A stretch of 24,874 nucleotides of DNA from Limnohabitans sp. (GTDB lineage Bacteria; Pseudomonadota; Gammaproteobacteria; Burkholderiales; Burkholderiaceae_C). Positions 16,239 to 22,336 of this stretch are shown here, piece after piece. The translations under genes and the position numbers were made by a program. Position 1 is the first letter of the stretch. Every line of letters starts with the position of its first letter. The notes beneath the pieces are model-generated. The model worked only from the letters and a program-made list of their open reading frames with translations. It did no database searches and had not been told where the DNA came from. Where the stretch lies: contig JANQXJ010000116.1 in assembly GCA_030729445.1 (NCBI GenBank), positions 1-24,874 on the forward strand, written 5' to 3'.

Positions 16239-16247
16239 GGGGGGGGG
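16239..16247. repeat. Nine-base poly-G/C tract in the potF leader
   Basis: Nine consecutive G on the plus strand (nine C in the potF direction) lie between the candidate -10 region and the potF ribosome site. No comparable G/C homopolymer was seen elsewhere in the window. Tracts of this length can slip during replication. Confidence 0.6.
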
Positions 16248-16282
16248 CTTTTAGAGGGCAACGCAAAGGTGACCTTCGCGCG

Positions 16283-16290
16283 ATTGTATA
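16283..16290 (-). promoter_or_regulatory. Candidate -10 region of the potF operon
   Basis: TATACAAT on the minus strand lies 66 bases upstream of the potF ATG in the gap divergent from the FmdB gene. No convincing -35 hexamer stands 16-18 bases further upstream (TAGAAC matches only 3 of 6), so this promoter may need an activator or may be spurious. Confidence 0.3.
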
Positions 16291-16463
16291 AGAAGCAATC
16301 AGTGCTGGTTCTATTGGGTTTTTTAGGCGGGTGTGGCCAGGATTTGTTCAGGATTTACCCACAGCCCGTGGCTGGGGGGAAGTGTTTAAATCAAAGGCAT
16401 GGGGAGGCGGGGCGTTCGAATTAGAATCACAGGTTGGTATTTTTTTCCTTCAGGAACCTTTTC

Positions 16464-16787
16464 ATGCCCATTTACGCCTACAAATGCGACGCCTGCGGCC
16501 ATGCCAAGGATGTTCTGCAAAAAATGAGCGACGCGCCGCTGACCGATTGCCCTGCTTGCGGTGCCCCCAAATTCAACAAACAGCTCACTGCCCCGGGTTT
16601 CCAACTCAAGGGCACAGGCTGGTACGCCACCGATTTCAAAGGTGGTGGGGCTGCTGCTGTGCCTGCTGCCGCCGGCACCGCAGCAGATGCCGTGGCCTCA
16701 CCCGCATCGGTTCCGGCCAGTGATGCTTCGGCACCTGCTTCCACGGCGAGTGCTGGCGCTTGCGCGGCATCTTGTGCTTGCCATTGA
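16464..16787 (+). CDS. FmdB-family zinc-ribbon protein
   Basis: The 107-residue protein starts with the FmdB-type zinc ribbon: MPIYAYKCDACGH, with metal-ligand pairs Cys8/Cys11 and Cys29/Cys32 (DCPACGAP), then FNKQLTAPGFQLKGTGWYAT and DFKGG. After about residue 60 it turns into an Ala/Pro/Ser-rich tail ending in CAASCACH, with Cys100, Cys104, Cys106 and His107 as a possible second metal site. FmdB was named for a putative formamide/acetamide regulator, but these small ribbons are widespread and of unproven role. AGGAA about 10 bases before the ATG at 16464 supports this start over the in-frame one at 16434. It begins a plus-strand run FmdB-DUF502-aspS typical of Burkholderiales. Confidence 0.9.
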   Translation: MPIYAYKCDACGHAKDVLQKMSDAPLTDCPACGAPKFNKQLTAPGFQLKGTGWYATDFKGGGAAAVPAAAGTAADAVASPASVPASDASAPASTASAGACAASCACH

Positions 16788-16825
16788 GCTTGTTTGAGCC
16801 CTGACTCTCCACCGATTCCCATCCC

Positions 16826-17491
16826 ATGAAACAACGCAGCTTTAAACAGTACTTCATCACCGGCTTGCTGGTGTGGCTGCCCATGGGCATCACAGTCTGG
16901 GTGATCATGTGGTTGGTGGGCATGCTGGATGCTATTTTTTTGGCGGTGCTGCATGCGGCCGACACCATGATTCCTGGCATTCACGCCAGCGCCGAATATT
17001 TGCGAAGCGTTCCTGGCTTGGGCGTCGCCATTGTCGCCATGTTCATTTTTGCAACGGGCGTGTTTGTGGCCAATATGTTTGGCCAATGGTGGCTGCGCAA
17101 ATGGCATGGCCTGATGAACCGCATCCCTGTGGTGCGCAGCATCTACACCAGCGTCAAGCAAGTGGCCGACACCCTGTTTTCGGGCAGTGGCCATGCTTTT
17201 TCCAAGGCTTTGCTCGTTCAATACCCCCGCCAAGGTTCCTGGACCATTGCCTTTTTGACCGGCACACCAGGCGGTGAGGTGGCCAAACATCTGGACCAGC
17301 CCATGGTCAGTGTGTACGTGCCCACCACGCCCAACCCGACCTCGGGTTTCTTTTTGATGATGCCCAAAGCCGATGTGGTGGAACTCGACATGAGCGTGGA
17401 TGACGCCCTCAAATACATCATCTCCATGGGTGTGGTCGTGCCCGGCACGCCTGTCCCCAAGCCCACTGAAGTCCAGCCTCAACTGAGCTGA
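16826..17491 (+). CDS. DUF502 family membrane protein
   Basis: The 221-residue protein has two transmembrane helices (about residues 10-33 and 64-84) after a basic start (MKQRSFKQYFITGLLVWLPM). The conserved DUF502 segment NRIPVVRSIYTSVKQVADTL follows, then the soluble stretches VQYPRQGSWTIAFLTGT and VSVYVPTTPNPTSGFFLMMP, ending with ALKYIISMGVVVPG. The family is widespread in bacteria and plants (COV/LCV-like) and has no firmly known bacterial function. The soluble domain probably faces the cytoplasm. There is no obvious Shine-Dalgarno before the ATG at 16826, but the family N-terminus aligns there. It lies 38 bases after the FmdB gene and 46 before aspS, so co-transcription is likely. Confidence 0.92.
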   Translation: MKQRSFKQYFITGLLVWLPMGITVWVIMWLVGMLDAIFLAVLHAADTMIPGIHASAEYLRSVPGLGVAIVAMFIFATGVFVANMFGQWWLRKWHGLMNRIPVVRSIYTSVKQVADTLFSGSGHAFSKALLVQYPRQGSWTIAFLTGTPGGEVAKHLDQPMVSVYVPTTPNPTSGFFLMMPKADVVELDMSVDDALKYIISMGVVVPGTPVPKPTEVQPQLS

Positions 17492-17537
17492 CACCTTATC
17501 AGAATCCTTTTCCTGCGAATCCAGAAAGTCCCTCAAG

Positions 17538-19352
17538 ATGTCCATGCGTTCCCACTATTGCGGTCTGGTGACCGAAGCCCTGATCGGCCAAACCGTGAGC
17601 CTGTGTGGCTGGGTCAACCGTCGCCGCGACCACGGCGGCGTCATCTTCATTGACCTGCGCGACCGCGAAGGCCAGTGCCAGGTGGTGTGTGATCCTGACC
17701 GCCCTGACATGTTCAAGGTGGCCGAAGAGGTGCGCAACGAATACTGTGTGCAGATCAAAGGCATCGTGCGTGCCCGCCCTGATGGCACCACCAACGACGG
17801 CCTCAAGAGCGGCAAGATCGAGGTGCTGTGCCATGAACTGATTGTTTTGAATGAGTCGGTCACGCCCCCATTCCAGATTGACGAAGACAACCTGTCTGAG
17901 ACCACACGCCTGACCCACCGCGTGCTGGACCTGCGCCGTCCGTACATGCAAAATAACCTGATGCTGCGCTACAAGGTGTCGATGGAAGTGCGTAAGTACC
18001 TCGATGAAAATGGTTTCGTGGACATCGAGACCCCCATGCTCACCAAGAGCACGCCCGAAGGCGCCCGCGACTACCTGGTACCCAGCCGCGTGCACGATGG
18101 CCAGTTCTTCGCTTTGCCCCAGTCGCCCCAGCTGTTCAAGCAGCTCTTGATGGTGGCGGGCTATGACCGTTATTACCAAATCACCAAGTGCTTCCGCGAC
18201 GAAGACTTGCGTGCCGACCGCCAGCCTGAATTTACCCAGATCGATATCGAAACATCGTTCCTGACCGAAGAAGAAATCCGCGACATGTTCCAGGGCATGA
18301 TCAAGCGTGTTTTTAGCAAAACCATTGGCGTGGACTTGGGCGAGTTCCCGGTCATGACTTACCAAGACGCCATGCACATCTATGGCTCAGACAAGCCAGA
18401 CTTGCGCGTGAAATTGCAGTTCACCGAAGTGACCGATGTCATGGGCGATGTGGACTTCAAAGTGTTCTCAGGCGCTGCCAACATGAAGGGCGGCCGCGTA
18501 GTCGCTCTGCGCGTGCCCAATGGCTCGGTCGAAGGCGGTGGCATCAGCCGAGGCGAAATCGACGCGTACACCGAGTTCGTCAAGATCTACGGCGCCAAGG
18601 GCCTGGCCTACATCCGCGTCAACGACCTGTCCAAAGGCCGTGATGGTTTGCAGTCGCCCATCGTGAAAAACATCCACGACGCGGCACTCAATGCCGTGCT
18701 GGAGCGTTCGGGTGCCCAAAACGGGGACCTGATTTTCTTTGGTGCCGACAAAGCGAAAATCGTCAACGACGCCATCGGCGCCTTGCGCATCAAGATCGGA
18801 CACAGTGAGTTCGGCAAGAAGAACGGTTTGTTCGAAGACCGTTGGGCGCCGATGTGGGTGGTGGACTTCCCCATGTTCGAATACGACGACGAGAGCCAGC
18901 GCTACACCGCCGTGCATCACCCCTTCACCGCGCCCAAAGACGGCCACGAAGACTGGATGGTCACTGCCCCCGAGAAGTGCATCTCCAAGGGCTACGACAT
19001 GGTCTTGAACGGCTGGGAAATGGGCGGCGGCTCGGTCCGTATCCACCGCGCCGACGTACAGCAAAAAGTGTTCGACGCGCTCAAGATCACGCCCGAAGAA
19101 GCCCAGCTCAAGTTCGGCTTCTTGCTCGACGCGCTGCAATATGGTGCGCCTCCTCACGGCGGATTGGCTTTCGGTTTGGACCGCATCGTCACCTTGATGA
19201 CCGGTGCCGAATCCATCCGCGACGTGATTGCCTTCCCCAAGACCCAACGCGCTCAGTGTTTGCTCACCCAAGCGCCCAGCCCGGTGGACGAGAAGCAGTT
19301 GCGCGAGTTGCACATCCGCTTGCGCAACGTGGATGCGGCCAAATCGACTTAA
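17538..19352 (+). CDS. aspS: Aspartyl-tRNA synthetase, probably non-discriminating (Asp/Asn)
   Basis: Class IIb synthetase that charges tRNA-Asp, 604 residues, with an N-terminal OB anticodon-binding domain (LCGWVNRRRDHGGVIFIDLR) and a bacterial GAD insertion. Class II motif 1 lies around DIETPMLTKSTPEGARDYLV, motif 2 is CFRDEDLRADRQPEFTQIDI and motif 3 is GLAFGLDRIVTLMTG. His32, right after the NRRRD segment, occupies the position that is Leu in the discriminating E. coli enzyme; His here is the residue reported for the non-discriminating P. aeruginosa enzyme. It may therefore also make Asp-tRNA-Asn for GatCAB. ATG at 17538 is used; E. coli AspRS aligns with the ATG two codons later (17544), so the start is uncertain by two residues. 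It ends at a strong terminator. Confidence 0.97.
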   Translation: MSMRSHYCGLVTEALIGQTVSLCGWVNRRRDHGGVIFIDLRDREGQCQVVCDPDRPDMFKVAEEVRNEYCVQIKGIVRARPDGTTNDGLKSGKIEVLCHELIVLNESVTPPFQIDEDNLSETTRLTHRVLDLRRPYMQNNLMLRYKVSMEVRKYLDENGFVDIETPMLTKSTPEGARDYLVPSRVHDGQFFALPQSPQLFKQLLMVAGYDRYYQITKCFRDEDLRADRQPEFTQIDIETSFLTEEEIRDMFQGMIKRVFSKTIGVDLGEFPVMTYQDAMHIYGSDKPDLRVKLQFTEVTDVMGDVDFKVFSGAANMKGGRVVALRVPNGSVEGGGISRGEIDAYTEFVKIYGAKGLAYIRVNDLSKGRDGLQSPIVKNIHDAALNAVLERSGAQNGDLIFFGADKAKIVNDAIGALRIKIGHSEFGKKNGLFEDRWAPMWVVDFPMFEYDDESQRYTAVHHPFTAPKDGHEDWMVTAPEKCISKGYDMVLNGWEMGGGSVRIHRADVQQKVFDALKITPEEAQLKFGFLLDALQYGAPPHGGLAFGLDRIVTLMTGAESIRDVIAFPKTQRAQCLLTQAPSPVDEKQLRELHIRLRNVDAAKST

Positions 19353-19373
19353 GTTTCGCTGAACGCTTCTCTG

Positions 19374-19399
19374 ACAACGCCACCTTCGGGTGGCGTTGT
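19374..19399 (+). terminator. Rho-independent terminator of aspS
   Basis: ACAACGCCACC (19374-19384) pairs perfectly over 11 bases with GGTGGCGTTGT (19389-19399) across a stable TTCG tetraloop, followed by TGTTGTTGG. It begins 22 bases after the aspS stop. The downstream tract is only moderately T-rich, but the stem is strong. Confidence 0.88.
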
Positions 19400-19417
19400 T
19401 GTTGGAGAGACGCCCAC

Positions 19418-19452
19418 AAAAAAGGCCTCAAAACCGAAGTCTTGAAGCCTTT
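19418..19452 (-). terminator. Rho-independent terminator of the RRM gene
   Basis: On the minus strand AAAGGCTTCAA (19442-19452) pairs with TTGAGGCCTTT (19421-19431), with one mismatched pair in an 11-base stem and a 10-base loop. The stem ends in the T-run TTTTTT (19418-19423) running out of the stem. This is the strongest terminator facing the RRM gene, 77 bases past its stop, and lies back-to-back with the aspS terminator. Confidence 0.8.
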
Positions 19453-19462
19453 GATGCATGGT

Positions 19463-19512
19463 CTCAGCCGTGGGGCTGAGCCAAGAAATTTTGCAACGGC
19501 ATCACTGCCGTT
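19463..19512. repeat. Two further perfect hairpins in the RRM gene 3' region
   Basis: CTCAGCC-GTGG-GGCTGAG (19463-19480) and AACGGCA-TCAC-TGCCGTT (19495-19512) are perfect 7-base stems with 4-base loops. With the terminator at 19418-19452 they form three successive stem-loops in the RRM mRNA 3' end. They lack T-runs, so they may be RNA-stability elements rather than terminators. Confidence 0.6.
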
Positions 19513-19529
19513 AACGAGGTTCGCAGGGC

Positions 19530-19961
19530 TTAGTAGCCGCCGCGGCCGCCACCACCACCGCCGTAGCCGCCACCGCCGGAGCGATCGCCACCACCGCCGT
19601 AGCCGCCGCCGGAGCGACCGCCGCCACCGCCGTAGCCACCACCACCGGAGCGGTCACCGCCACCGCCGTAGCCACCACCGCCACCGAAACCACCGGTGCG
19701 TGGAGGACGTGCCTCCATCGGACGGGCTTCGTTCACGGTGATGCTGCGACCACCCAAAGATTGGCCATTCATGCCGTTGATCGCGGCTTGGGCTTCGGCA
19801 TCGCTGCCCATTTCCACAAAACCGAAACCTTTGGAGCGACCGGTGTCGCGTTCCATCATGACTTTGGCGCTGGTGATGGCGCCGAATTCGCCGAATGCCT
19901 GCTGCAGGTCTTCGTCGCGAACGGTGTACGGCAGGTTGCCGACGTAAAGTTTATTGCCCAT
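19530..19961 (-). CDS. Glycine-rich RNA-binding protein (single RRM)
   Basis: A 143-residue RNA chaperone-like protein. One RRM domain fills residues 3-80, with RNP2 LYVGNL (5-10) and RNP1 KGFGFVEM (44-51). The aromatic residues Tyr6, Phe46 and Phe48 that stack on RNA are present. From residue 90 a Gly-rich tail is built from repeats of the type GGYGGGGDRSGG and GGRSGG, ending RGGY; the Arg-Gly pairs resemble RGG motifs. Similar cyanobacterial Rbp and plant GRP proteins are often cold-induced; that role is inference here. The start ATG at 19961 has AGGAG 8-9 bases upstream, which decides against longer in-frame starts. Upstream lies a long gap (19962-20250) in which a cold-type leader could fit. 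It ends at a tandem hairpin region. Confidence 0.95.
   Translation of the reverse strand: MGNKLYVGNLPYTVRDEDLQQAFGEFGAITSAKVMMERDTGRSKGFGFVEMGSDAEAQAAINGMNGQSLGGRSITVNEARPMEARPPRTGGFGGGGGYGGGGDRSGGGGYGGGGGRSGGGYGGGGDRSGGGGYGGGGGGRGGY
19533..19690. repeat. Degenerate tandem repeat encoding the Gly-rich tail
   Basis: The DNA under the Gly-rich tail is a series of imperfect repeats of about 30-45 bases built on CCACCACCGCCGTAGCCGCC-like units, interrupted by GAGCGATCGCC or GAGCGGTCACC (Asp-Arg-Ser). Such repeats can change copy number by recombination or slippage. Confidence 0.75.
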
Positions 19962-20250
19962 GGGGACTCCTGAAAAACACATGAAAACAAAAGCGATGGG
20001 GTCCCGAAAGCACAACAAACCTGAAAAGTGCCGCCGTAGCGCGCGAAACTGACCGATCACCTCAAATGTGACGTTGAAGAACGCGCACTGACAGATTATG
20101 GGGCATAGCAACAAATTAGCTGTAAATATCGTCCATGTTTCGCAATTGACCTTGTTTTTAGGCGTTTTATTGTGCCATTTACCAACATGAGTCCCTTGGT
20201 GCACAGAGCGTGCCCGATTCATCCATTGGCCATGCCCGGTGTGATCAACG
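19962..20250. other. Intergenic region upstream of the RRM gene
   Basis: A 289-base gap between the lytic transglycosylase stop and the RRM start on the minus strand. It contains a minus-strand CATAAT (20095-20100), a possible -10 box, with TTTACA (20121-20126) 20 bases upstream, a spacing longer than usual. If used, the RRM mRNA would carry a leader of about 125 bases. I see no convincing ORF or known riboswitch. Confidence 0.3.
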
Positions 20251-20736
20251 TCAGCGCCATACCCCTGTGCGCATCAATTCTCGCCGCAGCAAAGCCTGAT
20301 AACGTTGGTTGTGAACAGGTGTGGCCGAGTGGTAGGCGGCCACACCAAACCAAGTGTTGCCATGGTGCAGCATGACGCGTTTAAGGTGCCATGCCGCCAC
20401 ATGGGTGGCCACACAAGGGTCCAGCAGCCGCTCGGGAGTGATGCCCCATTGCGCCAGTTCACGAAAATGGATCGAATTGATCTGGGCCATGCCCACATCG
20501 ATGGTCCCATTGCGGTTACGGCTCACCACATGAGGGCGCATGCCTGACTCGACTTGCAGGATGGCCCGCAAGATGTGCGGGTTCACGCCGTGGCGTTGTG
20601 CAGCCGGCATCAGGCATTGATCTGCAGCGAGGCCAGAGGCGGGTTGCTGTGGGATTTTCCCGTGGGCTGGCGCGGTGGACCAGGCCAGCAGGCAGAGGCC
20701 AAAGATCAGGCAGCGATGACGGTCAAATTGCAGCAA
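20251..20736 (-). CDS. Small secreted lytic transglycosylase (SLT domain)
   Basis: Soluble lytic transglycosylases cleave the peptidoglycan glycan strand, leaving 1,6-anhydromuramic acid. The 161-residue protein has an N-terminal signal segment (hydrophobic LIFGLCLLAWS, Ala-x-Ala-like end near residue 25). The SLT domain follows: RHGVNPHILRAILQVESGM with catalytic Glu63, then IDVGMAQINSIHF, then the helix with WFGVAAYHSA. Size and the DVGMAQIN segment resemble VirB1/IagB-type specialised transglycosylases that open the wall for secretion or conjugation machines, but no such genes are adjacent. The only plausible start is TTG at 20736, because an in-frame TGA lies 15 bases further upstream; no clear Shine-Dalgarno is visible, so the start is uncertain. 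It lies 236 bases downstream of the ABC ATPase gene on the same strand. Confidence 0.85.
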   Translation of the reverse strand: MLQFDRHRCLIFGLCLLAWSTAPAHGKIPQQPASGLAADQCLMPAAQRHGVNPHILRAILQVESGMRPHVVSRNRNGTIDVGMAQINSIHFRELAQWGITPERLLDPCVATHVAAWHLKRVMLHHGNTWFGVAAYHSATPVHNQRYQALLRRELMRTGVWR

Positions 20737-20972
20737 AGTGGGTGTCGTTCAAGATTGAAAAGGTCATGAAAAAATCGTTGACATGATGTGTTTACCGATC
20801 AGGGGTCACTCGACCTCAGAAAGGACCGCAGCAGGGCACCATGCTTGAGTGCTTCGCAAAAGCCACATGCCGCAGCCATCAGCTGGTTCCGCCTACTCAT
20901 GCTTTAAGGATCGGTTTTGCGCGTGCTTTCTTGAGTGTTTTGCCTCTGAGGAATGGGCTTGTGAAAGCCACC
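20737..20972. other. Intergenic region between ABC ATPase and transglycosylase genes
   Basis: A 236-base gap on the minus strand. It holds a hairpin at the ATPase gene end, a 33-codon minus-strand ORF (20799-20900, no ribosome site) and a short run of A that may belong to the transglycosylase promoter. Nothing here is recognisable as a gene or RNA. Confidence 0.3.
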
Positions 20973-20978
20973 TCAGAG
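20944..20978 (-). terminator. Nested hairpin across the ABC ATPase stop codon
   Basis: CTCTGAGG (20944-20951) pairs perfectly with CCTCAGAG (20971-20978). Inside it GGCTT (20956-20960) pairs with AAGCC (20965-20969) around a GTGA loop. The compact 35-base structure includes the stop codon (20973-20975). There is no T-run on the minus strand, so simple termination is doubtful; it could protect the 3' end of the message. Confidence 0.5.
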
Positions 20979-21629
20979 TTGCAGGACTGAAGCCAGCGGC
21001 AGATGGGCTGGCTTTTCATAGTCGGCGATCAGCCAGGCGCGATTGGGGTGATGACAAAGCTTCGCCAAAAATGACTGAAGGTTGCGGATGGAGGTCTGGT
21101 CCAGCGAGACAAATGGCTGGTCCAGCAAAGTGACCGTGGCCCCACTGGCGAGCGCCGCCACGAGGCCCACTTTGCGGCGACTCCCGGTCGAGAGCATGTT
21201 CAGCCTTTTGTCCAAGTGTGGGGTCAATTGCAACACCTCGATCAGCTCCTTTTGGGTGTCGTCCGACCAGAAGGGGCAAGCCTCCCGAAAGTGCGCCCAG
21301 CAATGTTCGGGTGTGTCGTGCTCGTGAGCCGGCAAGCGCAGGTCGGTCCAGAAAACAACCGAAGATTGGGGCAGCGCCAAAGGAGCTGCGACGCCCGTCA
21401 GGCGCAATTGCCCTGCGGTGGGCGTCAGATCACCGCTGAGCAACCGCATCAAGCTGGTTTTGCCTACACCCTCGTCTCCCAGCAAGGCGCTCACACCTGG
21501 AGGCAGTTGTAAGGCAAGGTCATGGAAAAGAGGCAGATCTGCCGGGCCTCCACTCAGGCCGGCGACGTTCAGCACGGTTTGGGTGCTCGGGTGCAAAGGA
21601 TCAAAAGTTTGTCTCAGCATGGCATGCAT
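20973..21629 (-). CDS. Orphan ABC-type ATPase with degenerate catalytic residues
   Basis: A single ABC nucleotide-binding domain of 218 residues, no membrane segment and no permease gene beside it. Walker A is intact (GDEGVGKTS, residues 51-59), a Q-loop Gln is at 88 (LPQSSVVF), and the signature is LSTGS (146-150) rather than LSGGQ. Walker B reads VTLLDQPF with Asp170 followed by Gln171, where almost all active ABC ATPases have Glu (codon CAG at 21117-21119). The switch histidine is absent: the strand reads AWLIADYEK with Asp203 near its place. It should bind ATP but hydrolyse slowly. It vaguely resembles short CcmA-like ATPases, but no specific family is claimed. Starts at 21629, 21620 or 21698 are all possible in frame; none has a clear ribosome site. 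It is transcribed away from the molybdopterin-fold/kinase pair. Confidence 0.85.
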   Translation of the reverse strand: MHAMLRQTFDPLHPSTQTVLNVAGLSGGPADLPLFHDLALQLPPGVSALLGDEGVGKTSLMRLLSGDLTPTAGQLRLTGVAAPLALPQSSVVFWTDLRLPAHEHDTPEHCWAHFREACPFWSDDTQKELIEVLQLTPHLDKRLNMLSTGSRRKVGLVAALASGATVTLLDQPFVSLDQTSIRNLQSFLAKLCHHPNRAWLIADYEKPAHLPLASVLQL

Positions 21630-21673
21630 GCTAGCAGCAGGCCTGGCCGAGACCTGAAAGCCAGATAGGGGAT

Positions 21674-21758
21674 GCAATTGGCAAACACTTTTACACATTG
21701 AAACAAATTATTTTTATTATTTTAAATTGCAAAATATAATTCTTAATCGTTCAATTGC
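21674..21758. promoter_or_regulatory. AT-rich divergent promoter region with GCAATTG inverted repeats
   Basis: The gap between the ABC ATPase and the molybdopterin-fold gene is strongly AT-rich, unlike the rest of the window. GCAATTG (21674-21680) and its inverse CAATTGC (21752-21758) flank it, with a third half-site AATTGC at 21725-21730. The plus strand has a perfect TATAAT at 21735-21740, 38 bases before the ATG at 21779. TTGAAA (21698-21703) is 17 bases from TTTAAA (21721-21726), a possible second promoter. Confidence 0.5.
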
Positions 21759-21778
21759 GTAATAGCGGAAAAACGATC

Positions 21779-22336
21779 ATGTGCAAAAATAATTTGTTGG
21801 AAGTCTGTGAAAAAACAAAACCAATGTTGACCAAAATTCGACGCAAACTCGGTGAACTTGGCGTGGTGGCGGGTCTGTTCGCTGCATCCGCTGTTGGCGC
21901 CTTGGAAGTGCCTCAAGGGCCAGTGGTTTTGCAGGTGACAGGCCAGATTGGCGTCCACAACCAGGGCCAAATGGTGGCTTTGGACATGCTGACTTTGAAG
22001 ACTCTGCCGCAAAAAAGCTTTACCACGAAGACCCCTTGGGATCACAAGCCCGTCACGTTCAGCGGTCCCTTGTTGCGCGATGTTTTGCAATTGGTCAAAG
22101 CCAAAGGCCAGCACATTCGGGCGGTGGCGCTCAACGATTACCGCGTGAAGTTACCGGTGTCCGATGCACAGGAGCACGATGTGTTGGTGGCCTTGCAGAT
22201 GAATGGTCAAGCGATCCCGGTACGTACTAAGGGGCCTTTGTTCATTGTCTACCCCTTTGATGCAAAAAAAGAACTCCAGCACAAGACCTACTATGAGCGT
22301 TCCATCTGGCAGCTCAAGGCGATAGAGGTGGAGTGA
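21779..22336 (+). CDS. Secreted molybdopterin-oxidoreductase-fold protein without Cys ligand
   Basis: An 185-residue protein. After a basic N-terminus comes a signal segment (LGELGVVAGLFAASAVGALE, cleavage probable after AVGA), then a domain resembling the SUOX/MsrP molybdopterin-binding fold: LQVTGQIGVHNQ, VALDMLTLKTLPQKSF, VTFSGPLLRDVLQLVKAKG, AVALNDYRVKLPVSDA, GPLFIVYPFD and a final RSIWQLKAIEVE. True sulfite-oxidase-type enzymes bind molybdenum through a Cys; here the only Cys residues are in the N-terminal leader, so the mature protein has none. It may thus bind a ligand rather than catalyse redox chemistry. ATG at 21779 has GGAAA about 9 bases upstream; ATG at 21824 would put the signal peptide at the usual place but lacks a ribosome site. 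Its TGA overlaps the kinase ATG (TGATG), so the two are almost certainly co-expressed. Confidence 0.82.
   Translation: MCKNNLLEVCEKTKPMLTKIRRKLGELGVVAGLFAASAVGALEVPQGPVVLQVTGQIGVHNQGQMVALDMLTLKTLPQKSFTTKTPWDHKPVTFSGPLLRDVLQLVKAKGQHIRAVALNDYRVKLPVSDAQEHDVLVALQMNGQAIPVRTKGPLFIVYPFDAKKELQHKTYYERSIWQLKAIEVE

Noticed and set aside
16478..17545. 355-codon minus-strand ORF opposite FmdB and DUF502
   Set aside because: Shadow frame spanning two well-supported genes; composition is typical of antisense GC-rich frames.
17499..18377. 292-codon minus-strand ORF opposite aspS
   Set aside because: Shadow frame of aspS; no ribosome site or motif.
19536..19690. Regular repeats that could suggest a CRISPR array
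   Set aside because: Units are imperfect, contiguous without unique spacers, and encode the Gly-rich protein tail.
18842..19741. 299-codon plus-strand ORF crossing the aspS end and the RRM gene
   Set aside because: It runs through the aspS terminator and ends in an Arg/His/Ser repeat that is simply the complement of the Gly-rich coding repeats.
20799..20900. 33-codon minus-strand ORF in the ATPase/transglycosylase gap
   Set aside because: No ribosome site, no recognised similarity and length within chance expectation.
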